Below, one piece after another: positions 42,350-52,866 of a stretch of 64,000 bases of DNA. The number at the start of each line of letters is the position of its first letter. Within the stretch, counting starts at the first letter, position 1. The notes below the pieces were generated by a model, which saw nothing but the letters and a program-made list of their open reading frames with translations, searched no databases and was not told where the DNA came from. The stretch is from Perkinsus chesapeaki. Its lineage: Eukaryota; Perkinsozoa; Perkinsida; Perkinsidae. The stretch spans positions 1 to 64,000 of the forward strand of contig JAAPAO010000111.1 in assembly GCA_013115145.1 (NCBI GenBank), written 5' to 3'. The position numbers and the translations under genes were made by a program.

Positions 42350-45300
42350 ATGGCTGGGCTGCCCGTTGGAATAGCCTCCTCCACAGTCTACCGTGAACCG
42401 GAATGGTCAGGCCCAGCCAAGTTGCCAATCTATCTCGAGCTCATAGTCAACGGCCAGGTAGCGGTGGCGTGTAGGTGATGTTTAATGTTGGATATGCTTA
42501 GGTGATACGAGAAATAGACATTCGAGATGACAGGAAGACCTATTTCCTTTTTGGCCGAGACCCTGCAGTATGTGATATACCTCTGCACAAGTACGAGCCG
42601 CGGAGCTCTCGGCATCATGCAGTCCTCCAATTCAAGAAGGCAGTCATCGCTGGATCTGCTCGCTCGTTTCATTATTGGTATCTTCAGGATTCCAAGTGTT
42701 TTTACCTTTACGATTTGAACTCGACGCATGGGACTGTGGTGGATGGCAAACGGATACCGCCAGCGGAGGTGGGCTATCCTAACGTGTCAGACTGAAAGTG
42801 AACGAATAACCGGACGAGCTATCCGAGACGGTTATTCCGAACGCTTAGGGACTCTTTCGCGGAAGGCATTGTACTCTAACATCTTACACTATATCCCTCA
42901 TCGGCCCTGTCATATACTATCATCATTGTACATATCAGGACATTTCCACCGCCGCGTTAGGCTTCCTCGGTCTAAAGCTACCGCCTTTCCGTATAATTCA
43001 TTGGTCTTCCTCTTTAGTACGTGGAGGTCCATGTTGGTGATCAAGTCCAATTCAGCAGTGTGTCGCCGAAGCTAACTCTGGTCATTCAGGGGCCAGAAGA
43101 GCTCCAGCCTGAAGAAACAGAGGCAGGCATTCGACTTGGAACGATAATCTTACATCACCTTTGCAGGTCGATCTCACCGCCTTCCGACAAGAGGCCCAAG
43201 CGGAACGAGAAGTCGAGAAGCAGCGGCATGAACGAGACCGGGATCGGCGGAGGGTAGGTTAAGAATTATCATGGACTTAAGCACCTATTTAGGCCATGCG
43301 AAGACAAGAGAGAGATGACCGCCGCGCTGAGAAGGTGCAGCAGCAGTTCTTGCGTGATGTTTTTTCAACGGATTAGTTTCCAGATTGCCGCAGTTGTTGG
43401 AGCATCATCCAGTACAGCATCCCGAGCTGGTCGGGTGTCCACTGAAGGGGTATTTCGTGGCGTGCGGGAAGATGACGGACTGGAGGAAGCTATGGTAGGG
43501 TTTCTCAATGTTGATGCTTTATTATTAATTCTTAGATGGAGGCGGAGGCACAGGACGAGCTGAGTCGAGGTAAGATACGCGGGCGCGGCATGAAGCGGCA
43601 CTAGAACTTCGTCAGAGCTCGACGTTTTCGATGAGACTGGTCTACAGTTAGACACTCGGAAGCTGGAGCAGCTGGACCTCACCGATAAGCAGCGGCAGCT
43701 GTTACTGAAGATCGCTGATGTGAGCATTCGCTGCCATCAGGAGGATCTAACCCCTCTCAGAAACGGCGCAAGCTCGAGCACAGCCGAGAGCTGCTCGAGA
43801 CTGCGCAAGTGGAGGCTGGTGGAGGGCCAGGTGAGGGCTACCGACAATAGGCAGCCGATTCAGCGCTCATTTTGCCCGAGGGGAAATTATGTGATCGGGG
43901 AAAGCCTATCTATTTTGAATGAACGAAGATATGGATGATTCGCTCGCTTCACCATTAAGAGCTTCTATCAGCTAGTACATCTTAGCCATCTTCACTGGTG
44001 TCATCAGGCATCCCGTCCTGGAGGAACACAGGAGCGTTCGAGGATGAAGTGGAGAGGATAAAGTCCACACATCAAAGGAAATTCCAAGGAGTGAGGGGAG
44101 AGCTGGTTAAAGGGAGGAATGGTGCCGGTAGGATGCCAACAAGCTGAATAACAAAGTGAACCGAATGGAAACTGAACTGCAAACTATGACGGACAACCTC
44201 CTTTTATCACTGGGGATAAAGAACCCGATGAAAGACAGAATGAAACGGGTAAGCCAGAGACCTCAACTTGGCTGGAGGACATGGGAAGCTTGCTCCAGGA
44301 AGAGCTGACGAAGATGTATGATACCGACGTGCTGGGTCTGGATGAGGATGACGACTACTACGATCAGGCTACAGCTGAGATGGAAAAGCGCGAGAAGGCG
44401 GGGGCTGCTCGACCTGGCGGTAAGTTGCTCTGGGTTGCCGAGGCTGCTAATGTGGATGTGATAGCCGCCGAGGAAGGGGAATTCGACGACTTGCCTGATG
44501 TTAGCAATGAGGCTGAAACAGCGAAGACTTTAACCGACAAGAAACAGGTGGGAGCGCCCGCTACGTGCTACTGGCTGTGAGAAAGCACTATCACTAACAG
44601 GTGCTCGTGTCCTTGTTGAGAGAGACTGTGTCGGTTGTTAAACAGAAGGAGGCACAAATTGTTATGAAGAAGGCCTCGGCTGCTCGGGTGGGTCATTCAG
44701 TTCAGCCTCGTTCATGTCTGAGAGAAATACGGCACGGTTTCTTGGAGGGTAAATTCATCAGCTGGGGGTCGAACCTCTGCTTGAATGAAAGCGCATGTCG
44801 GTCGGTGCAAGCTGGCGAGCGCCAAGTTGACCCTTGTGCGAGTGGCGTTGGGTGACCCAATGGGTGCTTCATTGAGGCAATTCTACGGTTACGATAATAA
44901 CCTTGTGGCTGCTGATGAGCCATGAAGGCATCGCTGCGGTATATTTTCTACCCTTGATGTTGGGGGACTAGAGGTGAGCTACCTTGACTGTGTGGCTAGC
45001 GCTCGGACAGCTTGCTCACACTAGTCAGACTCACCCTCTGGTCTGTATTGCCCATCTCGGCCCTCGGGCTTCGGGCCGCGGGTTCGAGATTGGTCGATAC
45101 CTCTCCCATCCCCAGCGTCTATGGGATTTCTCTCATTGGTCTTTAGGCTGATTCTCTCGATGCGTACATGGTCGAAAATGAGGTCAAGTTGCTTGAAACA
45201 GACAAGGAGGCACTTGAGGAACGAGGACTGGCTATAAAGGAGCGGCTCGAACGTAGGAATTGGAATACTGGTAGGCTCGGACAAAAGGGTTCTGCCAAGG

Positions 45301-45982
45301 TGTAACGAAGCTCCTGAAGCTGGCTATGGCGGGCAGCGTTGCTGTTGACGAAGTAGAGCAAGCGAAAAAAGAACAGCATGAGTTGGAGGTGAAGAGAGCT
45401 GCGCGGGCAGAGGCACTTGCAGCGGCAAAGGCAGCGAGGAAGGAAGAGGAGGAACAGAACGCCCGAAAGAAGGCCAGAACCGAGGTACCCTCTCGGCGAG
45501 ACGATGATGCATGATGGCTGCCAATTTACACAGGCTTCATCGACGTCCATATTCGGGTCTGATCTGGAAGCTGATGACTTAACGAAGGCGGCCATTGAGA
45601 AGAGGTCTGCTCTATTGCGTCAACAACAAAAGGTGGGCCGGGGGCTCGGAGCTGTCTTTCCCCTCAGTGCTTCTGTGGCGGTTAGAATTCGTCACCTCGG
45701 GCCACATCACAGCCGACGGAGCTAGACCTCACCATGGGTGGGCTGCAGGGAGAGTATGCGAGGCGTCATGTACCACAAGAACAAGCAGCGGAGGAAGAAA
45801 TCAAAGTGAGGTGTGAAAATGGATTGATGTTGATCTTGTTTTGATAGGAAGATGAGCCCGAGGATCTCGCATGGCCAGAGGTTCCGATGGGGCAATACGA
45901 GGAAGTCGAGGAGAGCAGTTGGGTTCCACCAGATGATAACGACGAGAAACAAGAAGCACTGCGGAAAAAATTGGGATATTAA
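42350..45982 (+). CDS. SLC4A1AP: Kanadaptin (FHA-domain protein)
   Basis: ATG 42350-42352 opens MAGLPVGIASSTVYREPEWS, and a short intron at 42450-42498 follows. The FHA domain reads YFLFGRDPAVCDIPLHKYEP, SRHHAVLQFK, LYDLNSTHGTVVDGKRIPP and KLTLVIQGPEELQPEE, exactly the kanadaptin arrangement. Downstream are an acidic segment (WGVREDDGLEEA-like), coiled coils (LDTRKLEQLDLTDKQRQLLL), YDTDVLGLDEDDDYYDQATA, DSLDAYMVENEVKLLETDKE, and the characteristic C-terminus EESSWVPPDDNDEKQEALRK plus KLGY with TAA 45980-45982. It is a nuclear protein; FHA binds phosphothreonine, and kanadaptin orthologues associate with splicing or nuclear factors. It lies 270 bp behind PRP40 on the same strand. Internal exon joins are partly uncertain. 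Confidence 0.88.
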
Positions 45983-47029
45983 CGCCCTCATCGATACTGT
46001 TGAGTTCAATTGCTTAATCAGCCGAGCAAGCGCAGATATCACATTAGGATCATATGGGAGATCAATCAGCTCTATTCCCGCCTATTAACGACCAAGTGCG
46101 AGTTTCGTGGGAAAACTGCCTTTCGACGCGCCCTGCGAAGGTTCCGAGTCCAATAGCTATCCCTTCGCTGGACTACTGCTTTACCACTCTTCTCGAATAT
46201 AGGATCCAGACTACATCACGCAGTAGCACTTCAAGATACAGTCTTCGAGGCAGTCGCTGCAAGTGAGAATATTTACTATACTGAGCTATTTAAGGTGTAT
46301 GCTACTTCCAGAAAGTGGAATCTATTCAGGCACATAGCTAATTGTAGTTGGATCGCTTCAATCGAGTAATTCTAGTGATCCTTGGAGGGCCTTGCGAGCT
46401 TCCCAAAAGCAAGCTAAGAGACGGACATCATCCTTAGGGGACTCGGCCAGAGCTACGGCTTGGACGAGTAACAATGCAGGGCTGTAACAGATCAACCACA
46501 ATGGGTCTGCCGAGCCAGCGGCGTCACAAATAACAGCGTTCTTAGAACACACATGTCAAGAAGCTGAACCGTGAGGGAGAGCACGAATAAAGAGCGCCAA
46601 GGCTTTGACCAGGTGCGGGTGGCCGGAAGGCACCCTGGCCGTGCATAGGAAGGCACGCTGCTGGACAGGCATGCCTGGAAACTCTTGAGATACACTCCGT
46701 CAGCTGAGGTCCGGCGCACGCGTACGGACAAAACTACTCGCTACGTGATGGTGCACCGCGCAAGAGTAGGGTAATCATTCTCAGTTCCCCACACTTACTG
46801 GAGTCCCAATATGACTGCATACTCATGCTATGATAGCACCGGCAAAGTCAAACGGAAGTACACAAGAGAATATTGTCTAGCAAATGCATGATGCCTCAAC
46901 ACGATATTCAGTGCCCTTATCCTGTACGAAGTGCTGCTTTCTAGTCACCCCAAAATGAACTAACAGGAAATCCTTATGAAACAAGGCTTAGTAGTAAATA
47001 GTCCTGGCATTCGTGCGAAGTGGGGATAA
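45983..47029. other. Intergenic region, probably containing decayed retroelement sequence
   Basis: This is about 1 kb between kanadaptin and the retroelement relic. No intact gene was found. Short frames at 46358-46731 (-) have no features. Confidence 0.35.
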
Positions 47030-47224
47030 ATTCTTGAATGCACATTCTGCCTAGGAGAGCAAAATGCTGCACACTTCCTCACGTGCGTGCAGGCTTCATC
47101 GGATTTCGGTGGGTGCTACCAAAGTTTGCTTTGCAAACTACACAGGCATAAACTTGGCCCACGCGCAATATCAGTCCTTGTTGACGACGTGGCCGTGCAT
47201 GATCGGAGAATTATTGGAAGTTGA
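47030..47224 (+). mobile_element. Relic of a non-LTR retrotransposon C-terminus
   Basis: One frame gives ECTFCLGEQNAAHFLTCVQA, a C-x2-C-x8-H-x4-C zinc knuckle like that at the end of many LINE reverse transcriptases, then LGPRAISVLVDDVAVHDRRI and a stop at about 47222. Upstream frames are broken. There is no intact reverse transcriptase here. Confidence 0.4.
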
Positions 47225-47351
47225 TTAGTTAATCCAGGAAGCCTAGGTAGGATTCGGCCTTGCACTACGTACAACTGCGTACCACTTCATCCCACAGCTA
47301 AATCTTGCATAGCTGCGGCGTTGATCTTTAGTTAACTCAAGCCAGGTGAAC

Positions 47352-47729
47352 ATGAAGATTTTCGTCTTGGCTTCGCTACTGGTTACCAGCACTGCTGCTG
47401 ATGGTAAATGCACCGAAGCGGAGCAGAAGAAGATATCTACTGCTGCCTTCTCTGAGTATCTCTACTACTGTGGTGAAAAAGCACTCATTGATCCCTCTAA
47501 GATCCCACCTTGCATCACGCAAGGATGTAATTTCACACAGGACTGTGCGAACTGCTTCGGTGACTCGGGGAGTTGTGTCCTGAAACATTGTACTCTCGAT
47601 TGTGTGACTCCAGCGAGTGACAAGTGTGTGGAGTGCATGAAGGCGCATTGCGATGACAGTTTGCTCGAATGTACGGGTATCTCAAAACCACCGCCTGCTC
47701 CTACTAAGACATCAGAGCAATGTTCTTGA
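47352..47729 (+). CDS. Small secreted cysteine-rich protein
   Basis: ATG 47352-47354 gives a signal peptide (MKIFVLASLLVTSTAADG); the ORF extends to an upstream GTG but the ATG fits better. The mature protein of about 108 residues has fourteen cysteines: CTEAEQKKISTAAFSEYLYY, CITQGCNFTQDCANCFGDSG, SCVLKHCTLDCVTPASDKCV and ECMKAHCDDSLLECTGIS. A Pro/Thr tail (PPPAPTKTSEQCS) ends at TGA 47727-47729. The order C-x2-C-F-G-D-S-x-x-C...C-x3-C...C-x2-C-x3-C...C-T-G is a repeated theme in secreted proteins of marine protists as I remember them; no function is known. It is unrelated to the secreted family at 17 and 26 kb. Confidence 0.75.
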   Translation: MKIFVLASLLVTSTAADGKCTEAEQKKISTAAFSEYLYYCGEKALIDPSKIPPCITQGCNFTQDCANCFGDSGSCVLKHCTLDCVTPASDKCVECMKAHCDDSLLECTGISKPPPAPTKTSEQCS

Positions 47730-48837
47730 AGCTCCCCTGGTATACAGGCTTGGTGCCATATATTTCTGTGAGAGCAAACTTCTCAGTAGCCTCTTCGGCG
47801 ACGTTCACATTTTTCACTTGATTCATCTCGTGTATGCTGAACGCTCTGCCATTCGATATAGCCTCTTTCTTTGTTGGGGGAGTTATCTTTTCACAAATCA
47901 GTGAGCTTTGCTGCAGTCAATCCACGGGCTGGTCCTGATCGCGAATCGTCCCTTGCCATCGCCAAACTCGAACACGGGGTGCCCATCGAAGGGAATGACA
48001 TCATGGAAGCTATATTGCCTACGCTAGGAGTCTGTAGTTAGTATTTCTGACTGCCCTCATATTATGAGGATTATACCTCTGTCGGAGCTCGCATCTTAGC
48101 TCATAATAATGCGCGAGCTCCGACAAAGCATATCAGCGGTTGGTCGCCAACCGCTGGTGTGTGCATTGTTCGGTTGGTCTGGGGACAATCTAATGTCAAA
48201 TCCGTCCATGGCGTATCATACCGTCAGAGTCCATCGTCGTACATGGGACTGAAAGCCGCTAGACGTGAGAGACGTTGCGGCCCGAGGTATTACACATGGA
48301 CAGCAAGAGGTAAATACTCATAATCATCGGTTTCATTGGCTCCATACAATTGACAGTAGTGCTGAACTCGCGACTACACTACTCTGCAGCTACCCATCCA
48401 ACCCTTGCTCACAACTTCTTGGTTGTGTGAGCGGATTCTATTCGTACAAGAGTAAGGGTCGCTCTACAGTGGTGGCACTTTCATTCGATGAGCTATACAG
48501 GGGCATAAGATACTATACAGAACTCTACTATAAGACTATACATAAGCCGGACATAAGATCGATAGTACTAGCCGTATTAGGCGTTGGACCCTGGGCTTAC
48601 GCACGCGCAGCTGGAGGAACTCCTAAGGAATTTAAGGACCCCTACATTACGGAGGGTAGGATGTTATGAAGGTTCTGTACTGTCCAACTCTACATGCGTG
48701 ACTTTTGAACAACTAACACCACTTGAAAAGTCAGTCCACTTATCGTAACAACTCAGTCACTAACCTGCTTTGGAAAAGTTTTCTCGCTAGTGTGCTACAC
48801 TGTCAGTTTTGCAAGTTCGGCGGGCGTCATGTTCCAG
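47730..48837. other. Intergenic region with a cluster of hairpins
   Basis: No ATG-started gene is supported. The plus ORF at 48265-48669 opens with GTG and has no recognised feature, though it contains FYSYKSKGRSTVVALSFDEL and might be a 3' exon. A run of inverted repeats lies at 48045-48156. Confidence 0.35.
48080..48156. repeat. Adjacent inverted repeats (hairpin cluster)
   Basis: TGTCGGAGCTCGC at 48080-48092 pairs exactly with 48113-48125 across a 20-base loop. Immediately after, CAGCGGTTGG (48134-48143), loop TCG, CCAACCGCTG (48147-48156) forms a second perfect hairpin. A third, CCTCATA-T-TATGAGG, precedes them near 48056. Together they look like the terminal structure of a small element or a structured RNA. 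Confidence 0.8.
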
Positions 48838-49220
48838 TAACAACTGCGTATACAATGAGCCGCTCATATAATGAGATAGGTAGACAACTGCGTATACAAT
48901 GAGCCGCTCATATNNNNNNNNNNNNNNNNNNNNNNNNNNNNNNNNNNNNNNNNNNNNNNNNNNNNNNNNNNNNNNNNNNNNNNNNNNNNNNNNNNNNNNN
49001 NNNNNNNNNNTTCTGCGTATACAATGAGCCGCTCATATAATGAGATAGGTAGACAACTGCGTATACAATGAGCCGCTCATATAATGAGATAGGTAGACAA
49101 CTGCGTATACAATGAGCCGCTCATATAATGAGATAGGTAGACAACTGCGTATACAATGAGTCGCTTTAGATAGGTAGACAACTGGGTATACAATGAGCTG
49201 TTTACACAATGAGATGGTTC
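48838..49220. repeat. 44-bp tandem satellite containing an assembly gap
   Basis: The unit ACAACTGCGTATACAATGAG plus CCGCTCATATAATGAGATAG plus GTAG (44 bp) is repeated head to tail on both sides of the N run. The copies at 49150-49220 are diverged and shortened and mark the array edge. Inside each unit ATGAGCCGCTCAT is a near palindrome. ORFs through it are products of the repeat and not genes. True copy number is unknown because of the gap. Confidence 0.9.
48914..49010. other. Assembly gap (97 N)
   Basis: This is a run of 97 N lying inside the 44-bp satellite. The base after the gap (TTCTGCG) does not fit the repeat in register, so the gap length is probably arbitrary and the array was collapsed in assembly. 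Confidence 0.98.
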
Positions 49221-49389
49221 ATCCAGGTAGCGTAGCCTGAGTCTCGCACGGCGGGCATAGAGGCTGCAACGAGAACGAAAAGCTATACAATATACACCAT
49301 ATCCCTGAAGCAATTCGCCTGGGATACCTCGATGAATAAAGGCAAAAGAATGATGGACAGAATATGCAGCTTTATATTGGGTAGTGATA

Positions 49390-50175
49390 TCATGCTATCC
49401 TGCTTAACGGCAAAGATGCGCTTGCAACTTTCACATACACGGTATTCGGAGTACCGGCTCCAACATCCAGAAGATCACCGGGATGTGGTCCTCCGATATT
49501 CGCACATTTCGCGTGGATATCATCGTAGATCTTCATGACCTCACCGTCGGGGTATGAGACCGTAGACGGATCACCGTTACGACCAGCTTTCAACGGGAAG
49601 GGCCCAAAGGGGATCACGTTGTGAGTTTGCCCATCACGGAGACATTCAACCCTAAAGTCGACGGAGAGGGAGCTAGAGCTACTCGTGGTGGCCACGGTGA
49701 TGTTCGCGGTAATGGCGAAGCCATCGGCCCTATCGCGGTGCTCATAAACACCTGCGTAAAGTTTGTCGTAAGACATTTTCAGCGTCTTCATCTTCATGAA
49801 AAAAGATATAAAAATGACATTAGTCGGGTACAAGGTGATGAAGTTGAGACCAGTAGGTATTGCGAGCTTATATCTGGGGCAGTTCTCCTCTATCTCTGCG
49901 TACCACGACTGAGGCTCCCCTTTCAGGCCAACAACTTGGAAATAGTCCATACCAATACGAGTAAGGTTCCTGGTAATTGGGTCCTTCAAGGCAAGATGGC
50001 CGTCACAGAAGATGTAGATTGAGACCTGACTTCGCTCGTTGATGGAATAACCGATTTGTAGGTTTTCTTTCTCTCTTCCATCGTAGAAGAATAGGCCAGG
50101 GCGAAGGCCATGAAACACACCACACACCAAGGTGATCCCGGTCAGAAGGAGTGAGATAATCGGGCGGTGAGCCAT
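49390..50175 (-). CDS. Secreted protein, two-domain member of the lineage-specific family
   Basis: This is a single-exon gene of 261 codons. ATG 50173-50175 star­ts a signal peptide (MAHRPIISLLLTGITLVCGV). Domain 1 (about 25-125) has GLRPGLFFYDGREKENLQIG, SQVSIYIFCDGHLALKD, DYFQVVGLKGEPQSWYAEIE and ENCPRYKLAIPTGLNFITLY. Domain 2 (about 137-255) has KLYAGVYEHRDRADGFAITA, LSVDFRVECLRDGQTHNVIP, VSYPDGEVMKIYDDIHAKCA and AGTPNTVYVKV. Both halves repeat the outline of members A and B: a G-x-Y start, paired strands, a Cys in the fourth strand, an acidic K-x-Y-x-x-F/I-x-x-x-C helix and an N-T-L/V-x-V strand. This suggests an internal duplication of the 17 and 26 kb module. Function unknown. Confidence 0.7.
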   Translation of the reverse strand: MAHRPIISLLLTGITLVCGVFHGLRPGLFFYDGREKENLQIGYSINERSQVSIYIFCDGHLALKDPITRNLTRIGMDYFQVVGLKGEPQSWYAEIEENCPRYKLAIPTGLNFITLYPTNVIFISFFMKMKTLKMSYDKLYAGVYEHRDRADGFAITANITVATTSSSSSLSVDFRVECLRDGQTHNVIPFGPFPLKAGRNGDPSTVSYPDGEVMKIYDDIHAKCANIGGPHPGDLLDVGAGTPNTVYVKVASASLPLSRIA

Positions 50176-51629
50176 AACGCTTGCGGTCAGTAACCTTAAT
50201 AGATTGGACTAGTATAGCTGCGCCCTGAGGACTCCTGAGGGCTCCCGGCCGCAGCTTACCGAGCTAAGGAAATAACTCACATACATCGCGTGAACTGTGA
50301 TCACCACTGCGAGTCGGCCGTGCTGTGACCATTTAAGTAGTGGCGTTTTTAGGTTTGTAACATGAAGCAAATAGATCATAACAGGTGGATATTTAATCGC
50401 GACCACTTCTAACTTGCTGGGTATCACGAGGAGCAAGCTTGTGCGTGTGACGCATTTTCCGATGAAGTATCGCACATTCAGGGGCCACTGTAGAACTCTT
50501 CCCGTCCTCAGTCGATCAGCATGATGAAAATAACTTTGCAAACGAGACCCTCAGGTCCGGTGTCACCGGACCGGTGAAGTTGTTTTCCAATCGAAAATGA
50601 TCACTAATGTCTCTATCGTGTCATGTATCTATTCGGAAGTGAGTTGTGCGTTTTAGCGGCGGATTGTGACCAACGGCTTCATTTGTGGGCCATCCTCCAA
50701 ATGCGGCTCCCACTGTGCGGAGAACGAGCGCATCGATCCACCAATTGATAGTATCAACATGATGCTACCGTATGAGGCTGCAGGCTAAGATAGAATTGTT
50801 CCGGTGGATTCACACCTCTGAGTGAGTCACCAATTGTGAATAGTGGAAAAGACAACCGTCCGGATTCAATGCTTTGTTCGTCGCTCTAATGCTATCTTTT
50901 TCTTCCATCGAAATGCTCTACGCCTTCGGAGTTTCTACGCGATATTCTTGGGAAGGATTACTTCTACACAGGTATGTTGCACACGTGATGTATTCAAAAC
51001 AAAGAACCTGCCTTCGAACTGTAACCCTGAGAACTTGGCTAGGAGGAGTCTCTTAGGCAAGTATCTTCAGACATAAAAGAACGTTCTCAGGTGACTACTG
51101 CACGGCTGGTCATTCTTGCTATTTTGCCGTGTTCGAAGCCGCGGTACGGTTACGATCAATGACTCTATAGACTTGGCGATTTGGAACCATTTAACAAACG
51201 TAGAGCTAGGCATGAATGAAACGTTCTATATCCGCAAAGATTCATCACGATTCAATGCACGTTGGTCCATCACTGCTAGGCTTGGGGTGGATGATGAGAC
51301 CTAAGAAGGACAGCTTAAACCGATATTCCCAATGTGGCAACTCACTCGAAAGGCCTTGGGCCCACCTCCTCGAGAAGGGAACCGTTGCATAACTTCGGCG
51401 TCACTACGTTGGCGGAGTAGAGCCAGGAGAGGATCCATCAAAGAGGTCTCCCTACTCGACTGTCGTTCAGATATTTGCTCCTGTCAGAATTGACGTTACG
51501 AGATGGCCAAATATCTTAGACTTACCCAAACTCGGCAGATGCAGTCCGCGACATCATTGTCTTCGCCAAGAGGGGATGCCTTAAGCACTTCTACCCATTC
51601 GAGTTGGTGTCGAAGGAACCAGTCCGAAA
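50176..51629. other. Intergenic, nothing recognised
   Basis: Several small ORFs (50209-50541 -, 50843-51076 +, 51116-51304 +) show no signal peptide, helix pattern or motif. No strong repeat was seen. Confidence 0.35.
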
Positions 51630-51895
51630 TCAAAGACCTAACGCATTTGATAAAGCCAGGGATGTACCACAAAAGCTAACGTACACTGCGGGGGTGTAGT
51701 AGGGCAGCCTCATCAAAGTGACCGCAGCTATCAACAGCAGCTCCTCGGGAGAGTGATGCCCCTCTTCTAGGAGCTGCCGCAAACCGTTGTACTCGATGAA
51801 CGTCCGTGCAAGCGCTGCCGATCGTTGAACGATAAGACTAAGGGTTGAGAGTGCTAACGGTGACCTCGAGGCGAGCAAAGCCTGAGAATAAAAGA
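51630..51895 (-). CDS. Isolated ARM/HEAT-like exon
   Basis: After a TTTTATTCTCAG acceptor the minus strand reads LLASRSPLALSTLSLIVQRS, ALARTFIEYNGLRQLLEEGH and PEELLLIAAVTLMRLPYYTP, ending at a stop near 51630. The helical repeat style is like armadillo proteins. The neighbouring HEAT-like gene stops at 52867, so this is either a separate gene whose other exons I cannot see or a degenerate duplicate. Confidence 0.35.
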
Positions 51896-52866
51896 TCCAG
51901 GGGCGGCACGAAGGTCGCGACTAACTTACAGATTGAATAGACGGCCAGTCAGCCTCCATGGAATCCTCGATTTTCCTGTCACTGGGGGGAGCCAAACGTA
52001 GTACAAGGGATAGGAGACCAAGGCAGAGATAACTTAAACCTGATTCAACATCTAAAGACGGGATCGGAGGGAAAGGCCGTCACCCTTCGTGGCGGTGCTC
52101 TTGCTGAGGACTTCGCGGAATACGTAAAGGAGAGGTCCATCCAGAACAGTATCGATGAGATCCTCGCATGAAGTGGAGGTCAACCGGAGCAGCAAAATCA
52201 AACATATAGTCAACCTAGAAAAAACAAAGTAACACTCTAAGCACTAATGCGCTTGTCTATACGCATGCTCAATGACACTATCAGGCAGCTCCCGGAGCTT
52301 GGATGGAGAGCATGCTTTAAGGAAGCCTCTCAACCATTCGGCTGCAACAACACCTGAGCCCAGCAGAGTGACTGAAGGCTGCGAAGTCGCCGCGGAGCTC
52401 TACCTGATGAAGATGTTGTTTGTCTGGCTATGTGCCCGTCTGATCCAAGGGCCGAGACGCTACTGGCGACGGTGGAGCGTGCGTACAAGAGAGACATAAG
52501 CCTCGACACTATCTGAGAAACGGTGAGTTTAAAGAAGGCCGGAATGGTATGATCCTACGGGGAAAATGTATGGCGACCGATTAGGTCCCCCCTCGCCGAC
52601 CAGGGATAGCGATGCTTCAGCCAAAACATGCAGTGTTGGCTCCGATGAGGGAAGATAGACCACCGCCGTGTTAAGGAACTAAAGGTGAGACCAACTTGTG
52701 AAACGCGAAATGCCGAATGAGAGCGTTGTTACCCGTATAACGGAGTTCTGTAGGAGGTCGGCACCAAGGAGCACTGACTGCCGTGTGTTTTGCGCGGATA
52801 AGAGGGCCAAAGCTGGTCGATAGACTTCTTTAGTCGAGAGTGTCTGAAGGTGTTGAGGAACTGCAG
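51896..52866. other. Intergenic, possible gene remnant
   Basis: A short plus-strand frame ending at about 52171 (KTGSEGKAVTLRGGALAEDF, AEYVKERSIQNSIDEILA) looks protein-like but has no start or partner exons. Nothing else was recognised. Confidence 0.3.

Noticed and set aside
41515-42428. Minus-strand ORFs of 131 and 160 codons behind PRP40
   Set aside because: They overlap the PRP40 C-terminal exons and the kanadaptin start, both of which are well supported on the plus strand.
48838-49220. CRISPR-like direct repeats
   Set aside because: The 44-bp units abut each other with no unique spacers; this is a eukaryotic satellite.
49077-49313. 78-codon minus ORF with repeated SSLYTQLSTYL
   Set aside because: It is only a translation of the 44-bp satellite and starts outside any gene context.
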